A stretch of 64,000 bases of DNA from Cheiracanthium punctorium. Lineage: Eukaryota > Arthropoda > Arachnida > Araneae > Cheiracanthiidae. The translations under genes and the position numbers were made by a program. Of the stretch, positions 33,561 through 43,941 are shown piece after piece (positions within the stretch are counted from its first letter, which is position 1; each line of letters begins with the position of its first letter). The DNA is taken from contig JAWZYV010016967.1 in assembly GCA_038373885.1 (NCBI GenBank), positions 496,001 to 560,000 on the forward strand, in the 5' to 3' direction. A model generated the notes under the pieces. That model saw nothing but the letters and a program-made list of their open reading frames with translations. It was not told where the DNA came from and did not search any database.

Positions 33561-33889
33561 AACCCGAATATAGATAATATAGCATGTTCTTTGAATGATT
33601 TTTATTTTAATACGGATATTTGTTCAAGAAAACTTCGATGAAGTTACACTTTTAACAAAATAGCACTATATAAAACAGTCCTAAATTAAAGATAACTTTA
33701 CTCTTCAATAAAATATAATAATTTTTAATAAACTTTATTTCTTCTGTTCTATAAATCATCCCATAACTTTATGAAAAGACAACTCTATTAAATTGTTTGA
33801 TTTATCTTGAGTACACTGTTGGTGATAAGGTGCTACTAACTTATTGATCATTGGTGTAAACTGGCATGTAACATTTGCTGCATGTAACA

Positions 33890-34000
33890 TTGAGGGGTCA
33901 AAATGTCCCCCCCCCCTTTTTTTAAGTACTAGGGTGCTATTTCGCTCAATCCCAGAATTTTGCCTATGCATTTTTGTCTACACGATCTTGTAGACAGATT
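33890..34000 (-). repeat. Dispersed repeat ending AAATAGCACCCTAGTGCTA, copy 1
   Basis: The minus strand carries TCTGTCTACAAGATCGTG, TGTAGACAAAAATGC, TCTGGGATTGAGCGAAATAG and GCACCCTAGTACT. Copies lie at 41945-42000 (+) and 52130-52235 (+). Unit boundaries and class are unknown. Confidence 0.5.
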
Positions 34001-34164
34001 TTGTAGATATGGACTGTCACGGTGAAGATCTTTTCAAATATGTTTGCCGGATAACGTGGAGGGGGAGGGGGGGGCGTTAATAAAATGTTAAAAGTCGCAC
34101 AAGTTTTACAATTTTTGATAATTGATTGCTAAATTTAGTGCCAAAACGCGACAATTTATTATAA

Positions 34165-34990
34165 ATATATTACGAGTATAGTTAGAAAACGCCTGGCGAA
34201 TATTATAAAATAGTTTAGTAGGTGATTTTAATATAGATTTCAATTCCGAAGAGGTGTTTCATGGAACAAGAAAGGAAAACACGGCACACTCATGGATTAT
34301 GATGCCCATTCCAAACAGTATTTAAACGGTGAAGTATAGTTGGCATATGCTTGGCGAAGGTTGTAAAACAGTTTTAGTAGGCAATTTTAAGATAGACTTC
34401 GATTCCAAAGATGTGTTTTATGGTACAAGAAAGAGTTGATTCCTATTTAACGCCCCGACTCCCGCCAACCTAAAAAATCTGCGCACTTTGCGAGCTTTGC
34501 AGTCATGGGTCCCTAGGAGTTACACACAAGTTTCAACGCTTCCAAAAGAACTAGATGAAGACTAAAGTGAACAAATTAGCGATAAACGCACCAGTTAAGG
34601 AATTTGAAGACACTTAATTTTAAAACTATATTAATTAGCAACTGAAAATAAATAAATAAATAACGGAATGCTGTATTTACATGTTGTTCCAAATCGCCAT
34701 TTAATTCTAAATTATGGTTGCCACATAAATATAAAAAATCGTCATGGTTACTACATATGTTTAACGATCGTCACCTTGGCGGAGAGCGTTAAAAAAGGAA
34801 TCAACCCAAGAAAGACAAACACGGCACACTCATGGATTATGATGCACATTCGAAACAATATTTAAAACGGTGAAGTATAGTTGTAATATACTTGGCGAAG
34901 ATTGTAAAACAGTTTTAGTTGGCGATTTTATGATTGATTTCGATTCCAAAGATCTGTTTTATGAATGAAGGAAGAAAAATACGGCACACT
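34165..34990 (+). pseudogene. Cluster of three endonuclease relics
   Basis: Three fragments repeat the same motif. Unit 1 near 34221 reads VGDFNIDFNSEE and runs to TAHSWIMMPIPNSI before a stop. Unit 2 near 34370 reads CKTVLVGNFKIDFDSKD. Unit 3 near 34899 reads CKTVLVGDFMIDFDSKD. GDFNI is the metal-binding Asp/Asn motif of EEP-type endonucleases in Helentrons and LINEs. Each fragment is short and closed by stops. The repeat structure suggests small tandem or serial insertions of one 3' end. Confidence 0.55.
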
Positions 34991-35149
34991 CATGAATAAT
35001 GATACACTTTCCAACTTAATGGAATAAGGCAGAAAAACAAGGACGACGCATAAATTATGATACGCTTTTAATCTATAGCAATTTAGTGCGGCCATTTGCC
35101 GACTACGCATTATCCACTACAACTGCCGGAAGGTATTGTGGCCATTTTA

Positions 35150-35300
35150 TTATGGGGCCATCCAGTAGGCGGTAAGCGTTAGCCCACTATGAAAGGACGG
35201 ACAAGTTAACATCCATGCCCAAGACGGGATTCGAACCCGTATCCAAGGCGTGATAAAATGTTCTTAAGCCACTACATCACTTGGACGGCTTGTTACCTAA
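35150..35300 (-). mobile_element. tRNA-derived SINE with well-preserved head
   Basis: The minus strand shows GTCCAAG pairing with CTTGGGC as an acceptor stem, ATGT/ACAT as a D stem with AGTGGCTTAAG in its loop, and ACGGG-TTCGAAT-CCCGT as an intact T arm. The anticodon stem is broken and the variable loop is missing, so it is not a working tRNA. The B box GGTTCGAATCC is perfect. Confidence 0.6.
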
Positions 35301-35456
35301 TGTAGAAAAAATGTTGATATTGGTTATATCTGTGTTTTCTTGAATTTGGGGGGAGGGGACAATTGCCGCTCTTGCCCATTGTAAGTTAAGCCTATATTAT
35401 TGATGTCTTACAGTACGCTCTAAAGGACACTCAAATTTTGAATGTTCGCTCTCAGT

Positions 35457-35458
<2 letters not shown>

Positions 35459-35509
<51 letters not shown>

Positions 35510-35510
35510 A
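35459..35510. repeat. CA microsatellite followed by poly-A
   Basis: About 15 CA dinucleotides run directly into an A tract of over 20 bases. Confidence 0.9.
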
Positions 35511-35598
35511 CTGTTGTGTACACCACATGACTTCTATTAAATCATAAATATTTTCGGTGCACTTTATCTCAACTTATTTCGCTTGAGAGAGGTACAAT

Positions 35599-36437
35599 TA
35601 GGGAATGCAATCCCGATCCCTCGGGAACGGGATCCAGCGGGACCCCCACAAATATTTGCGGGACTAGTCCCGCGGGATTAAGACGTATCCGCGATGAACT
35701 GAAAAATAAATTATTTTTCTTACAATTTCACGCATCTTTCACGATCATCAACTGGACAAAAATTTTCGTATAAGATGAACGATAAGAACCAGTGATCTTG
35801 GGCGCTCATACCTATTGGCAGGTAGGCGCCTTAGTCCCCCCTAGCTCCCATATTGTTATGATTTACGTACTGGTATAACGCAGAAGTGCTTCAACACTCA
35901 ATATTGTACTCGTATCTTTCTGGGACAGAATCCTTGACTTGTCCTTCCCCCTCCATTAACAACCCTATGGCTGCCCATGCCAGTGATATCTTTAAAGATG
36001 AACTTCAGTTAACCACTAAAAAATGGATGGCCCCTTCAGGGTTTCATACAAAGAAAAAAAAATTGTTAAGCGCTTTTGTATATTCTCTATCAAAATTAGA
36101 TGAAGACTAGGAAGACGAGTGCCTCTTTACGTTGTCTTTTTTACATTCTTCTTTTTTAGCAACTAAGAAATAGCTTAGCATTTTATTATGAATATCTTGA
36201 CTATAATTTTCACATTTATGTAACGTAATGTATTAATTATCAAATAAAATAAAGTATTATTATTAAAGTTAAACTTCATAGAGCTTACAATCTGAATTTT
36301 TCCTACCTTTCTCCATCGAAATCAATTTTTAGTTGAATGAAATATTAATCCTGCGGGATTGCGGGATCCCGCGGGATCAACAAATCTCAATCCCGCAATC
36401 CCGCGAAGAGAAAAACAGTGCGGGATTGCATTCCCTA
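35599..36437. mobile_element. hAT deletion derivative, TAGGGAATGCAATCCCG ends
   Basis: 839 bp with inverted ends TAGGGAATGCAATCCCG and GCGGGATTGCATTCCCTA, between GGTACAAT (35591-35598) and GGTACTAT (36438-36445). The subterminal regions repeat GCGGGAT/ATCCCGC. A frame at 35886-36110 containing PMAAHASDIFKDELQLTTKK may be a remnant of the transposase. AATAAA signals follow near 36245. Confidence 0.82.
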
Positions 36438-36445
36438 GGTACTAT

Positions 36446-37082
36446 ACTGCACTGATATTAAGGTAGCGATTTCTAGCCAAATACTTGAGATAAAGCTCGG
36501 TTAAGTTTGAAAGATTTATTCTCGACACTTAATTCGGCAGTATTTCCCCCAAAGCCGACAAGCTTGAGATAATTTGCGAGATTTTGTGCATAGACGAAAT
36601 AGTGATTGAGCACAGAGTTGCAATGAGTTGAATGTATCCATAGACCGTGATGTATTTAAAGCCATTTGGGTGACCCTGTAAATAAATTACCCAGTCGATT
36701 GCATTTAAAAAAGAGATGTACAATCGTATGTTACAACAGTTCTAAACACAAGTCTCAACATTTAATCGAGCATAAGTCAACATTGTAATATTTTATCTAC
36801 CAAATAAAATAGGTTTAGAAGAAGATTAGGTGCATGGAGAATATTTGTGATTTATTAGACGTACAAGGAAAATTTTCTGGCGTGAGGAACTTGGCGCCTT
36901 GGCGCTAATAATACAAATGGATTAGAAATTTTTCAAATCCTATTTAAACATATAGTTTTGTTCTAAATAAATAGAAACATACAGGTTTTTCATCCAATTT
37001 TGGAATTCTTTAAAAATGTTTTATTTGTATGTTGGGAAAATGCAAAAGCAGACAAAAATAAGTTAAAATGCTTGTGATAGTA
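36446..37082. other. No recognised feature
   Basis: AT-rich DNA with no repeats or coding signal seen. Confidence 0.45.
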
Positions 37083-37515
37083 GAGGGGACCCCAAAATAA
37101 CTTCTTGCCCGGGGCCTCATCTGCCTATGATCAGGACCGGCCCAAGGGGGGTGCGAATGTAGGCGATCGCCTAAGGCCCCGCGCTTATAGAGGCCCCGCT
37201 CCTGGGCTATTTTATTGCTATCTCATAAGACATGATAGAGAAGAGGCCCGCACTTACAGAGTTGAATTTTTTTTTTCTCAAATTGCTTCAAGAAAAAAAA
37301 AATACTATCTGAACGTTTGAGTTCTGCGTTATGTCAAAATCACTCGAGAGGTATCTGCCCAGAGCCTTTCAGGGCCCCAACTTCAAATGTTGTTCAGAAT
37401 CTTATTTTTTATATCAAAATTTTATGAAAAATAAAACAAATTTCATAGATAGAGGCTCCCAAATTCATCGATGCCCAGGGCCCCTGTTGGTCATATCGGG
37501 CCCTACATCTGCCTA
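37083..37515. mobile_element. Degraded hAT-type GC-rich-end fragments
   Basis: CAGGACCGGCCC (37131), GGCCCCGCGC (37176) and a right-hand ATATCGGGCCCTA (about 37503) alternate with AT-rich DNA. They resemble the ends at 27119-30377. Similar words CATCTGCCTA flank both sides, but no 8-bp duplication fits. Probably two nested, decayed copies. Confidence 0.4.
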
Positions 37516-37544
37516 CAGTAAGGGGCACAGCTTAAAAGTCCAGG

Positions 37545-37620
37545 CTTGGTTGGAGGACTTTTTAAGGGGTTATTACACGTATTCGTGCTACATCTGATGA
37601 AGAACCAACCGAACCGCTAG
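37545..37620 (+). repeat. Dispersed repeat (GACTTTTTAAGGGTTTTAAC type), copy 3
   Basis: GGACTTTTTAAGGGGTTATT and CGTGCTACATCTGATGAAG correspond to the blocks at 12890 and 33410. Confidence 0.45.
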
Positions 37621-37872
37621 AACGACAGCCGCGCGGTAGGCACGAACGCGGATTTTCTCACTTCAGCCGTCTCCATTGTTCGGTGTCATTTGCACTCGCC
37701 GATGGTGGGCCTTACCTGAGCGTTCTTTTTCTTAAGAAACTAGCATTTCTAAAATTCATTCAGTACCCTATCACCACCCATGCAATCTTTCCACGGTCGC
37801 GATTATTAATTATTATATGCTGCTGATCTTTGCATACGGAAAGAATGTGTGTTTATATGTATGTGTGTGTAT

Positions 37873-39486
37873 TAGAAAAGAGTTCGGGCTCATTTTTTAA
37901 AGCCCGAGCCTGAGGACTTCAAACCCCAGCTATATTATTTAAGTCGGAGCCCGATCCCGAAATTTCAGCTAATAGATAAATAAGAGCCAATTACTTCATT
38001 GACAGAATGTCATAAATGTTGCCTTTTGTGCAAATTAAAGACAAATAGCAAGCATTTAATGTACTTTCTAATCTCTCTATTCTAAAAAAAAGTAACGACC
38101 GCTGCCGCCGCCACTGTCAAAAGCTTGTTCTGCTATCTCTCCCGAAACCGTGGGGATTTGAGTTTCGACGAAGATGCCCACGGATTCGGAAAATTTCGGG
38201 GAGGCCGCAAAGCTGACTTAAATTTCGAAATTCGAATTATTTTAAAAGATATTAATTAAAAAAAACTGAAAAAAATAAGAATAATGGTTGCCAGGTTTGG
38301 GAATATTCGCCAGGATAAAATCATTCATGCCTTTGCAACAAAGCAATTCCAAGTATGCAGAATCCCATGAAACTAACAAGCACAATTACAACAATTTTAC
38401 ACCAAATTAAAAAGTATGTGAAATAAATAAGTCAAAGTGTGTTACACAAAGTTGACAATTTTTAAATAGTAAGTTCTCTTAGATAACAGGAGTTTAGAAT
38501 TACCGATTATTCTTTTTTTCCAACACAGACTAACTAATTGTAACGGACTTAAAAAGCGCCATTTTGGCATCCGGTACGATCCGGCAAAATGGTATCTCTG
38601 CAAGCAGGGTGCATCTAAACCGGGTGCTTGTTACAAAATGTTAGCGACCAAAATCTTGAAAATAAAAAATAAGTAAAATGCAGATTATAGTAAAGCCGGT
38701 TAGGTTCAGCTTGGGTATTTGCTAACAGTTGAAATTTTTGGCGGCGTTAACTATGCCATTATACAAATCATAAGTAGAACTTGGATATTCGCCAGCGCGG
38801 CGAGGTGATATATTTCTTAGCGTTAAATACGCCAATCTGCAAAGGATTATGTATATTAATATATGGATAACGGTTTTCCCGGTAACCTTACAAGAGCAGT
38901 AAATTATCGGTTATGAGCATCTGTAAACCCTCAAATAATGAAAAGTCGCCATTGGTGGCAAGCTATGCTAGCTGTTCCGTAGTTTTTGTCAAAGAAAACA
39001 TAGGAAGCACTGTTTTCTTAGAACTAATTATTAACTTACGTATACGTAAGTCGCCAAATTATGAAAAATCGCCATGGGTGGCCAATACGCAAGGTGTTCC
39101 ATAGGTTTCACATATAATTAAAAATAGTGCTAAGTTTAAATTTTTATGTTCCTTGGAACATGCAAGAAGCAAGCAATGTGTAGCTCGGTAACATTTTATC
39201 TGATCCAATCTTTGGGTTTTGCCTGTTGAAATCATGCCTTTTTTTTACGAATAAGCCTTATTAGGGGCCGAATGCCTCATTCGAAAAGCTAGCGTAGCGA
39301 GTCTATGAGCCTTGGCCCCTAATTCTTTATATTCAAGTTTATCAAATAACAATAATTAGTTTATTTCTCCCATGAATCACTTTTTAAAATCTGTTTACAA
39401 AGAGTATGTTCAATGAAGGTGAAATTTCGAAAGTACCCGAGCCCAGTTCGGGCTCGGCATGGGTCTGAGCCCGTCTCCGTATGCTA
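37873..39486. mobile_element. hAT-type element (GGGCTC family), copy 2, split by a Helitron
   Basis: Bounded by a perfect 8-bp duplication GTGTGTAT (37865-37872, 39487-39494). The ends TAGAAAAGAGTTCGGGCTCA and TGAGCCCGTCTCCGTATGCTA, with GAGCCC blocks, match copy 1 at 25-511 in reverse. Removing the 1251-bp Helitron at 38072-39322 restores the uninterrupted CTTTCTAATTCTTTATAT seen (reverse complement) in copy 1. The hAT portion is about 363 bp. Confidence 0.85.
38072..39322 (+). mobile_element. Non-autonomous Helitron, TCTCTCTATTC family, copy 1
   Basis: Begins TCTCTCTATTCTAAAA after A and ends GGCCTTGGCCCCTAA followed by T, so the termini are TC and CTAA in an A/T target. The terminal stem GGGGCC/GGCCCC seen in the other copies lies directly against CTRR. 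The body contains several GGCGTATTTAACGCC-like and TCGCCATTGGTGGC words and no open frame of note. Two further copies lie at 54928-56224 and 56597-58342. Confidence 0.82.
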
Positions 39487-39494
39487 GTGTGTAT

Positions 39495-39903
39495 GACGCG
39501 AAGGAACATACATCGTGTATAATAATAATAATGATATTACTCCAGCCAAGAGGGACGCACGAGCGCGAACAAGTGTTACGCTCTGTTTAGCTCCGTCGAC
39601 ACACTGATCTTATTAGGGATTTTGATCACCGCTTGCTGCTGTAGCTATACTACTAGCTAGCAGGTAACACAACAAACAACGCAACAGGAAAAATATAAAA
39701 TAAAATAAAAAAAGGAGCTGTCGTGACTCCCGGAGCACGTGTGGGAGATTTGGCAGAGGATAAACAATAAATATAAAATTGCCACTCATTGATGAGTCTT
39801 CATATCTGACATCACTGACTTTCTCCCAATAACGTACGCATAACTCGGGCGTTCTCGCTTTTTACGAGTAAATCGATATTTTTTGAAAAAATTGACCCCC
39901 AGT
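39495..39903. other. No recognised feature
   Basis: Short AAT run and unremarkable DNA between two transposon copies. Confidence 0.45.
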
Positions 39904-40560
39904 TTTACTTTCCGAACATGTATCATGTAAGGAAAGTATTGTAATCATGAAAAGATTCGACTTCGAGATTTTGGTGTATTGACACGTTTTGAGGAATTCT
40001 GAATTCATTTATGCTATTTTTACGAGATGTATGTATGTGTATCTCTGTGTGTGTGTGTGTATGTGAATGAACACGATAGCTCCTAAACGGGGCATTCGAC
40101 TGAGCTCAAATTGGGTATAAATGTTATAAACCACCGTCGCAAGACCGGTATTGATTTTGGTGTGTATAGGACTTATAGTTTTTCTACAGGGCTACGACAA
40201 AGATTTCTTTTACATTATGGCCTATGGGGGGAAATTCTTGAAAGTGCGCTAGCGTTTAAACGGTACATTCGATGGAGCTCAAATTGGGTATATATGTTAT
40301 AAACCACCATCGTAAGACCGGTATTGATTTTGATATGTATAGGACTTAGAGTTTTTCTACAGGGCTACGACAAAGATTTCTTTTACATTATGGCGCATAT
40401 GGAGAAAAATTCTTGAAAGTGCGCTAGTGTTTAAACGATGCATTCGATTGAGTTTCAATTTGGTATATATGTTTGAATTATTCATCGATTAAAATTTATT
40501 TAAATGCTTGGTAATGATCTTAATCGTAAGTGTTCGGAAAGTCGAGTGGAGTCACTCCAG
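39904..40560 (-). mobile_element. ACTTTCCGAACA-family dispersed repeat, copy 3
   Basis: Reverse orientation. ACTTTCCGAACATG at the left, TGTTCGGAAAGTCGAGTGG then AGTCACTCCAG at the right. Two about 170-bp tandem units each carry the ATTGATTTT...GGACTTA...ACAGGGCTACGACAAAG words. The GT tract (40041-40058) is the same internal microsatellite as in the other copies. Confidence 0.75.
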
Positions 40561-41073
40561 ATTTTTTGAAACCGCGAGTCAAAGTTTGACTCGCATAATT
40601 TCGCTCCATTTGTATTAATGCGAAATTCGTGAAAATTGTCATTTCACATCGTAACACTCACCATGACGGCACAACGCGCATCATTTCACAAAGATAACGC
40701 TCTCAAATTGTACAGTGAAAGGTATGAAAATGTGCTGTGCCTGCAATGTTTTACGCATTTTGACTTTCCGAGGTTGGCAAATCTGCAAAGCTATATTCTG
40801 TATGTTCGATATACACAATGACAATGCTTGCTTGAAGAACCGATCTTCAGGATTCAAGTTTCAGATTTAATGTTTCTAAACACAAAGCATATGTGAATCG
40901 CCTCTTACCATAGCTTTGAGGAAAAAAAATAAAGATAAAATAAATGAATAAAAAATCTAAAATTCTTCCAGATTTTATTTACGCACCCGGCTGGAAGAAT
41001 TTCAGTTTTTTTTTTTTTTTTAAATCTATTCAATCAATTCTGCCATATAGAGGAAAATGATAACTGTAAGTGC
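40561..41073. other. No recognised feature
   Basis: AT-rich DNA; frames here show no similarity I recognise. Confidence 0.45.
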
Positions 41074-41262
41074 TCATATAGACTCCTGTACGCATAATTT
41101 TGTTGCTGAAAATGGCACACATGTTTCGCCCCTAGTGGTGAAATGTTTTGGATGAGTGCGTATTGGAAAATCTAAAGTACCCATTACAGTTATAAAGTCG
41201 GATTCTAGATCGGAATTTAATTCTATGTTAAAATCTCTTACTAAAACAGTCTTACAATCATC
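41074..41262 (-). pseudogene. Endonuclease C-terminal relic
   Basis: The minus strand reads DDCKTVLVRDFNIELNSDLE and later HPKHFTTRGETC before a stop. RDFN (normally GDFN) and the TTRG-C block correspond to the late metal-binding and TTR-GTxID motifs of EEP endonucleases in Helentron-type elements. The piggyBac-like MITE at 41272 sits immediately upstream and its sequence provides the apparent start of the frame. Confidence 0.55.
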
Positions 41263-41271
41263 CTCCCTTAA

Positions 41272-41727
41272 CCCTTTGAGGCACAACCCTTTCCCAGTGC
41301 TGAAAAAAGGGCAGCCGTTGCCATCGCTCGACTTAACTACCAGCAAGATGGCGGACGATCGAAACGTTCATCCCGTGCCGGGCACAGCCAGCTGTCGTCA
41401 AAAAAGGGGTCTCTAGATCTGGGGCACGCGATGAACGTTTCGATCGTCTGCCATCTTGCTGGTAGTTAAGTCGAGCGATGGCAACGGCTGCCCTTTTTTC
41501 AGCATTGGGCAATCCATCCAGATGTTCTCCCATTCTTCCATTTTTCAGCAGATGTCAATGCTGTTAAAAATAATCGTGACCGTTTTTTTACGGGACTATG
41601 ACGTGATAAAAAGTAAAGGATTCTCGTGGAGCTATGTCACCCGGAACTATTTTTATAGAAATCCAATCTATTCTTCGTGACTGGCAACAGTCAAAACGTC
41701 AGAGTTTGGTGTTCTCAGAGCGGACAC
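41272..41727 (-). mobile_element. piggyBac-like hairpin MITE, copy 6, truncated
   Basis: TTAA (41268-41271) marks one end, CCCTTTGAGGCAC. The other end stops at GAGCGGACAC and lacks the ACTGCGCGTTAAAGGG terminus, where a foldback piece takes over at 41728. Part of one hairpin arm is also missing. Confidence 0.82.
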
Positions 41728-41791
41728 CATCAGCATAGGGCAAGGGGGGGCAATGCCCCCCCTTGCCCTATGCTGACGGCGGCGCCCATGC
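41728..41791. mobile_element. 64-bp foldback made from a hAT MITE end
   Basis: CATCAGCATAGGGCAAGGG and the inverted CCCTTGCCCTATGCTGACG form a near-perfect hairpin of about 22 bp, followed by GGCGGCGCCCATG, the terminus of the MITE family at 2656-2816. One end has apparently been copied in inverted orientation. Confidence 0.6.
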
Positions 41792-41944
41792 TCCGGCTTT
41801 CTGTTTTGGAAACCACTGTCTATCCGTTCGACCCAAGTGAATCCTGGTATTTGGAAAACATCTGAAGCGCTAGTCCATGTTTCCGTTAGCAATATCAAAT
41901 CACTCTGCAGAAAACATGAATCAAGCGGAAAAGTGACCACGGGG

Positions 41945-42000
41945 TGCCGCGTAGACAAAAATTCCGTGCTTGAAAGAAATAGCACCCAAGTGCTAATAAA
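41945..42000 (+). repeat. Dispersed repeat ending AAATAGCACCCTAGTGCTA, copy 2
   Basis: GTAGACAAAAATTCCGTGC and GAAATAGCACCCAAGTGCTA match the blocks at 33890 and 52130. Confidence 0.5.
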
Positions 42001-42159
42001 ATAACGTATTTTTTTTAATGCCATAGTAAAAAAATAATCTTTTCTTTTTAAACTTATTAAATTGACACGCATTTTCGAAAAATTGACTCTTACTTTTATC
42101 GGCCTAATATTTCAGATTAACTCAGCCTAATGTTTTAAGTCTTAGCGCAAGCACTGAAT

Positions 42160-42192
42160 GTACGTATACAGCTGGGCTGTATACGTACGTAA
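42160..42192. repeat. Palindrome TACGTATACAGC / GCTGTATACGTA
   Basis: 12-bp perfect arms with a 3-nt loop. Shortly after, ACCGAGGAAACTGTTGTGT occurs twice in tandem (42242-42280). Confidence 0.8.
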
Positions 42193-42707
42193 TAATAGTG
42201 GTCCGCCATTCCGAGGCCACTGTTGAGGTTACTGTTGGAAAACCGAGGAAACTGTTGTGTACCGAGGAAACTGTTGTGTTCGTAAACTCCCGCGACGAAG
42301 TACGTCAAGCTGTCACAAAGTGCCAAGCACATTTTATACTGCCACTTCTGAACTTTCTTATGCGCGAACTTTCTTGCAGCGCGCTCGTAACAGAATTACG
42401 TTTTCCATGACTTTGAGATCGTCTGGCGGGGGTTTGCCACGATGGAAAAGTGTCTGGCAAGGGATAAAGCGATTTCTAGTACTGCGAAGAGGAACCTATA
42501 AAAAAATGAAGCTTTATGAAATGACGAAATTTTCTGCAATTTTATACACCTTTGCCACCTGTTACCTGACAAAGCCACGATCACCCAAACTTTATAGTGG
42601 CCGATTGTTCCTACCTCTGTTGGGGGGTATGCGCAGAGAAAGTTTCAGCTTTTATATTATGACGAAGGTCTGGCGGTCGCTGGCTCTTAGACTATAAAGG
42701 TCGGTAC

Positions 42708-43012
42708 CACGGACTAAGAGGCTTTAGGACGATCATCGGGAAGCGGCAGACGGGCGAAACTGCGTCAGCCTCTGAAAGGAAAATATGCGACCCCCTTTTA
42801 ATGATTAACGGCATGGGCGCCCTCTGACGACACACGGCGTAAGCATCTCCCGCGGGGTGCTTCCGTTGACATTTGTTTACGTTTTAGCTACTAGCACACG
42901 ACGTATGCGCCAAAAAATTAATGGGTACGACTCCCAGCGCCACCTTTTGGCCAAATTTCATTTAGTTCTTTCACAATACTTGGATGATTGTCCTGTACCC
43001 TCTTAGTCCATG
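42708..43012. mobile_element. hAT MITE, CAYGGACTAAGAGG ends
   Basis: 305 bp with a perfect 8-bp duplication GTCGGTAC (42700-42707, 43013-43020). The ends CACGGACTAAGAGG and CCTCTTAGTCCATG extend inward for about 32 bp of TIR. The interior is GC-richer than its surroundings and non-coding. Confidence 0.88.
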
Positions 43013-43267
43013 GTCGGTACACACTGGCGCCGCATGCTTGTTACTCTTTCAACGCTTCTCTTGGACTTATAAATTACAACAAGGAACCTCTCGCGATCCA
43101 TAGGAAACTCAGGAACATTCAGTTGTGCTTTAGCAGCCTGGTTATCACTATCCGCCCAAATCTAACAGTGGGACGATAAACTGCTCGTTGAAAATCCGAC
43201 AGGAGATGGATCTTGACGTGTCGCATCGCATGGGCGTTACGCGCGCTGATCTAACAAAACCCCCGTA

Positions 43268-43448
43268 CAGCAAAATCTCAACATAACGAATTTCCAGGAA
43301 CCTAGTATAAAATTCGTACTATTGAAAAATACGTTAAAGTGAAATTTCATTAAAACTGAATTTGAGCTAATAATTTTTTATAGGAATATTTTAGTCATTA
43401 ATCTGGAATATGTGTGATAGCGAAGTTTGTTATAGCGAGATTTTGCCT
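43268..43448. mobile_element. Tc1/mariner-like MITE, GCAAAATCTC ends
   Basis: 181 bp between TA dinucleotides (43266-43267, 43449-43450). CAGCAAAATCTC and GAGATTTTGCCT are inverted, and subterminal CATAACGAA / TATAGCGAG words are also inverted. This is a TA-target element with no transposase. Confidence 0.7.
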
Positions 43449-43762
43449 TATCTTGAAACTCGCTGTGATCACTCGGGGCGTTCACCGAACGACTCGAAAT
43501 TCTGTACCAACCTTACATTACGTGTGTTCTTTTTTTTTTCTCTATTTCTACTCAAAAATAAATTTTTGTTTTCTGATTTTCAGAAATCGTCACGACCCTA
43601 TTACAAACCCGATTCCCCCACCTTCACCCCCCATTTAGTGTATATGCGAACGATATTGAATATGTGAATCTGCTTCACCTACTCCGAAAACGCTCAGGTA
43701 GTCTCTTCTGCTGAAACTACTGCGGAATATGTAACGTAGGATTGCTAGCTTCGATCTGTCGA

Positions 43763-43941
43763 CATGTGCGTCCGCAGAATATTTTCCAGTGGGGGGGGGG
43801 GGTCAAGGTTACATTATTACCATGTGGTTACCATTGCATGTTTAAACGTATTTTTGTACGTTTAAACGGCATACAAAAATCTAAAATACTGTCATGGCAA
43901 ATGACCCAGCCCACCCTTGCGCTATGCTGCCGACGCCCGTG
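43763..43941. mobile_element. hAT MITE with CATGGGCGCC-type ends, copy 2
   Basis: The ends CATGTGCGTCCGCAG and CTGCCGACGCCCGTG match the element at 2656-2816, and GCGCTATGCTGC matches its right shoulder. The flanks TCTGTCGA and TTTTCCGA agree at only five of eight positions, so the duplication is decayed. A TTTAAACGTA/TACGTTTAAA palindrome lies inside. Confidence 0.65.

Noticed and set aside
35150..35300. Functional tRNA gene on the minus strand
   Set aside because: Acceptor, D and T stems are present, but the anticodon stem is broken and the variable loop missing. A SINE head is more likely.
42257..42697. 146-codon frame as a gene
   Set aside because: Composition is repetitive (duplicated ACCGAGGAAACTGTTGTGT) and nothing is recognisable; it ends at a hAT MITE target duplication.
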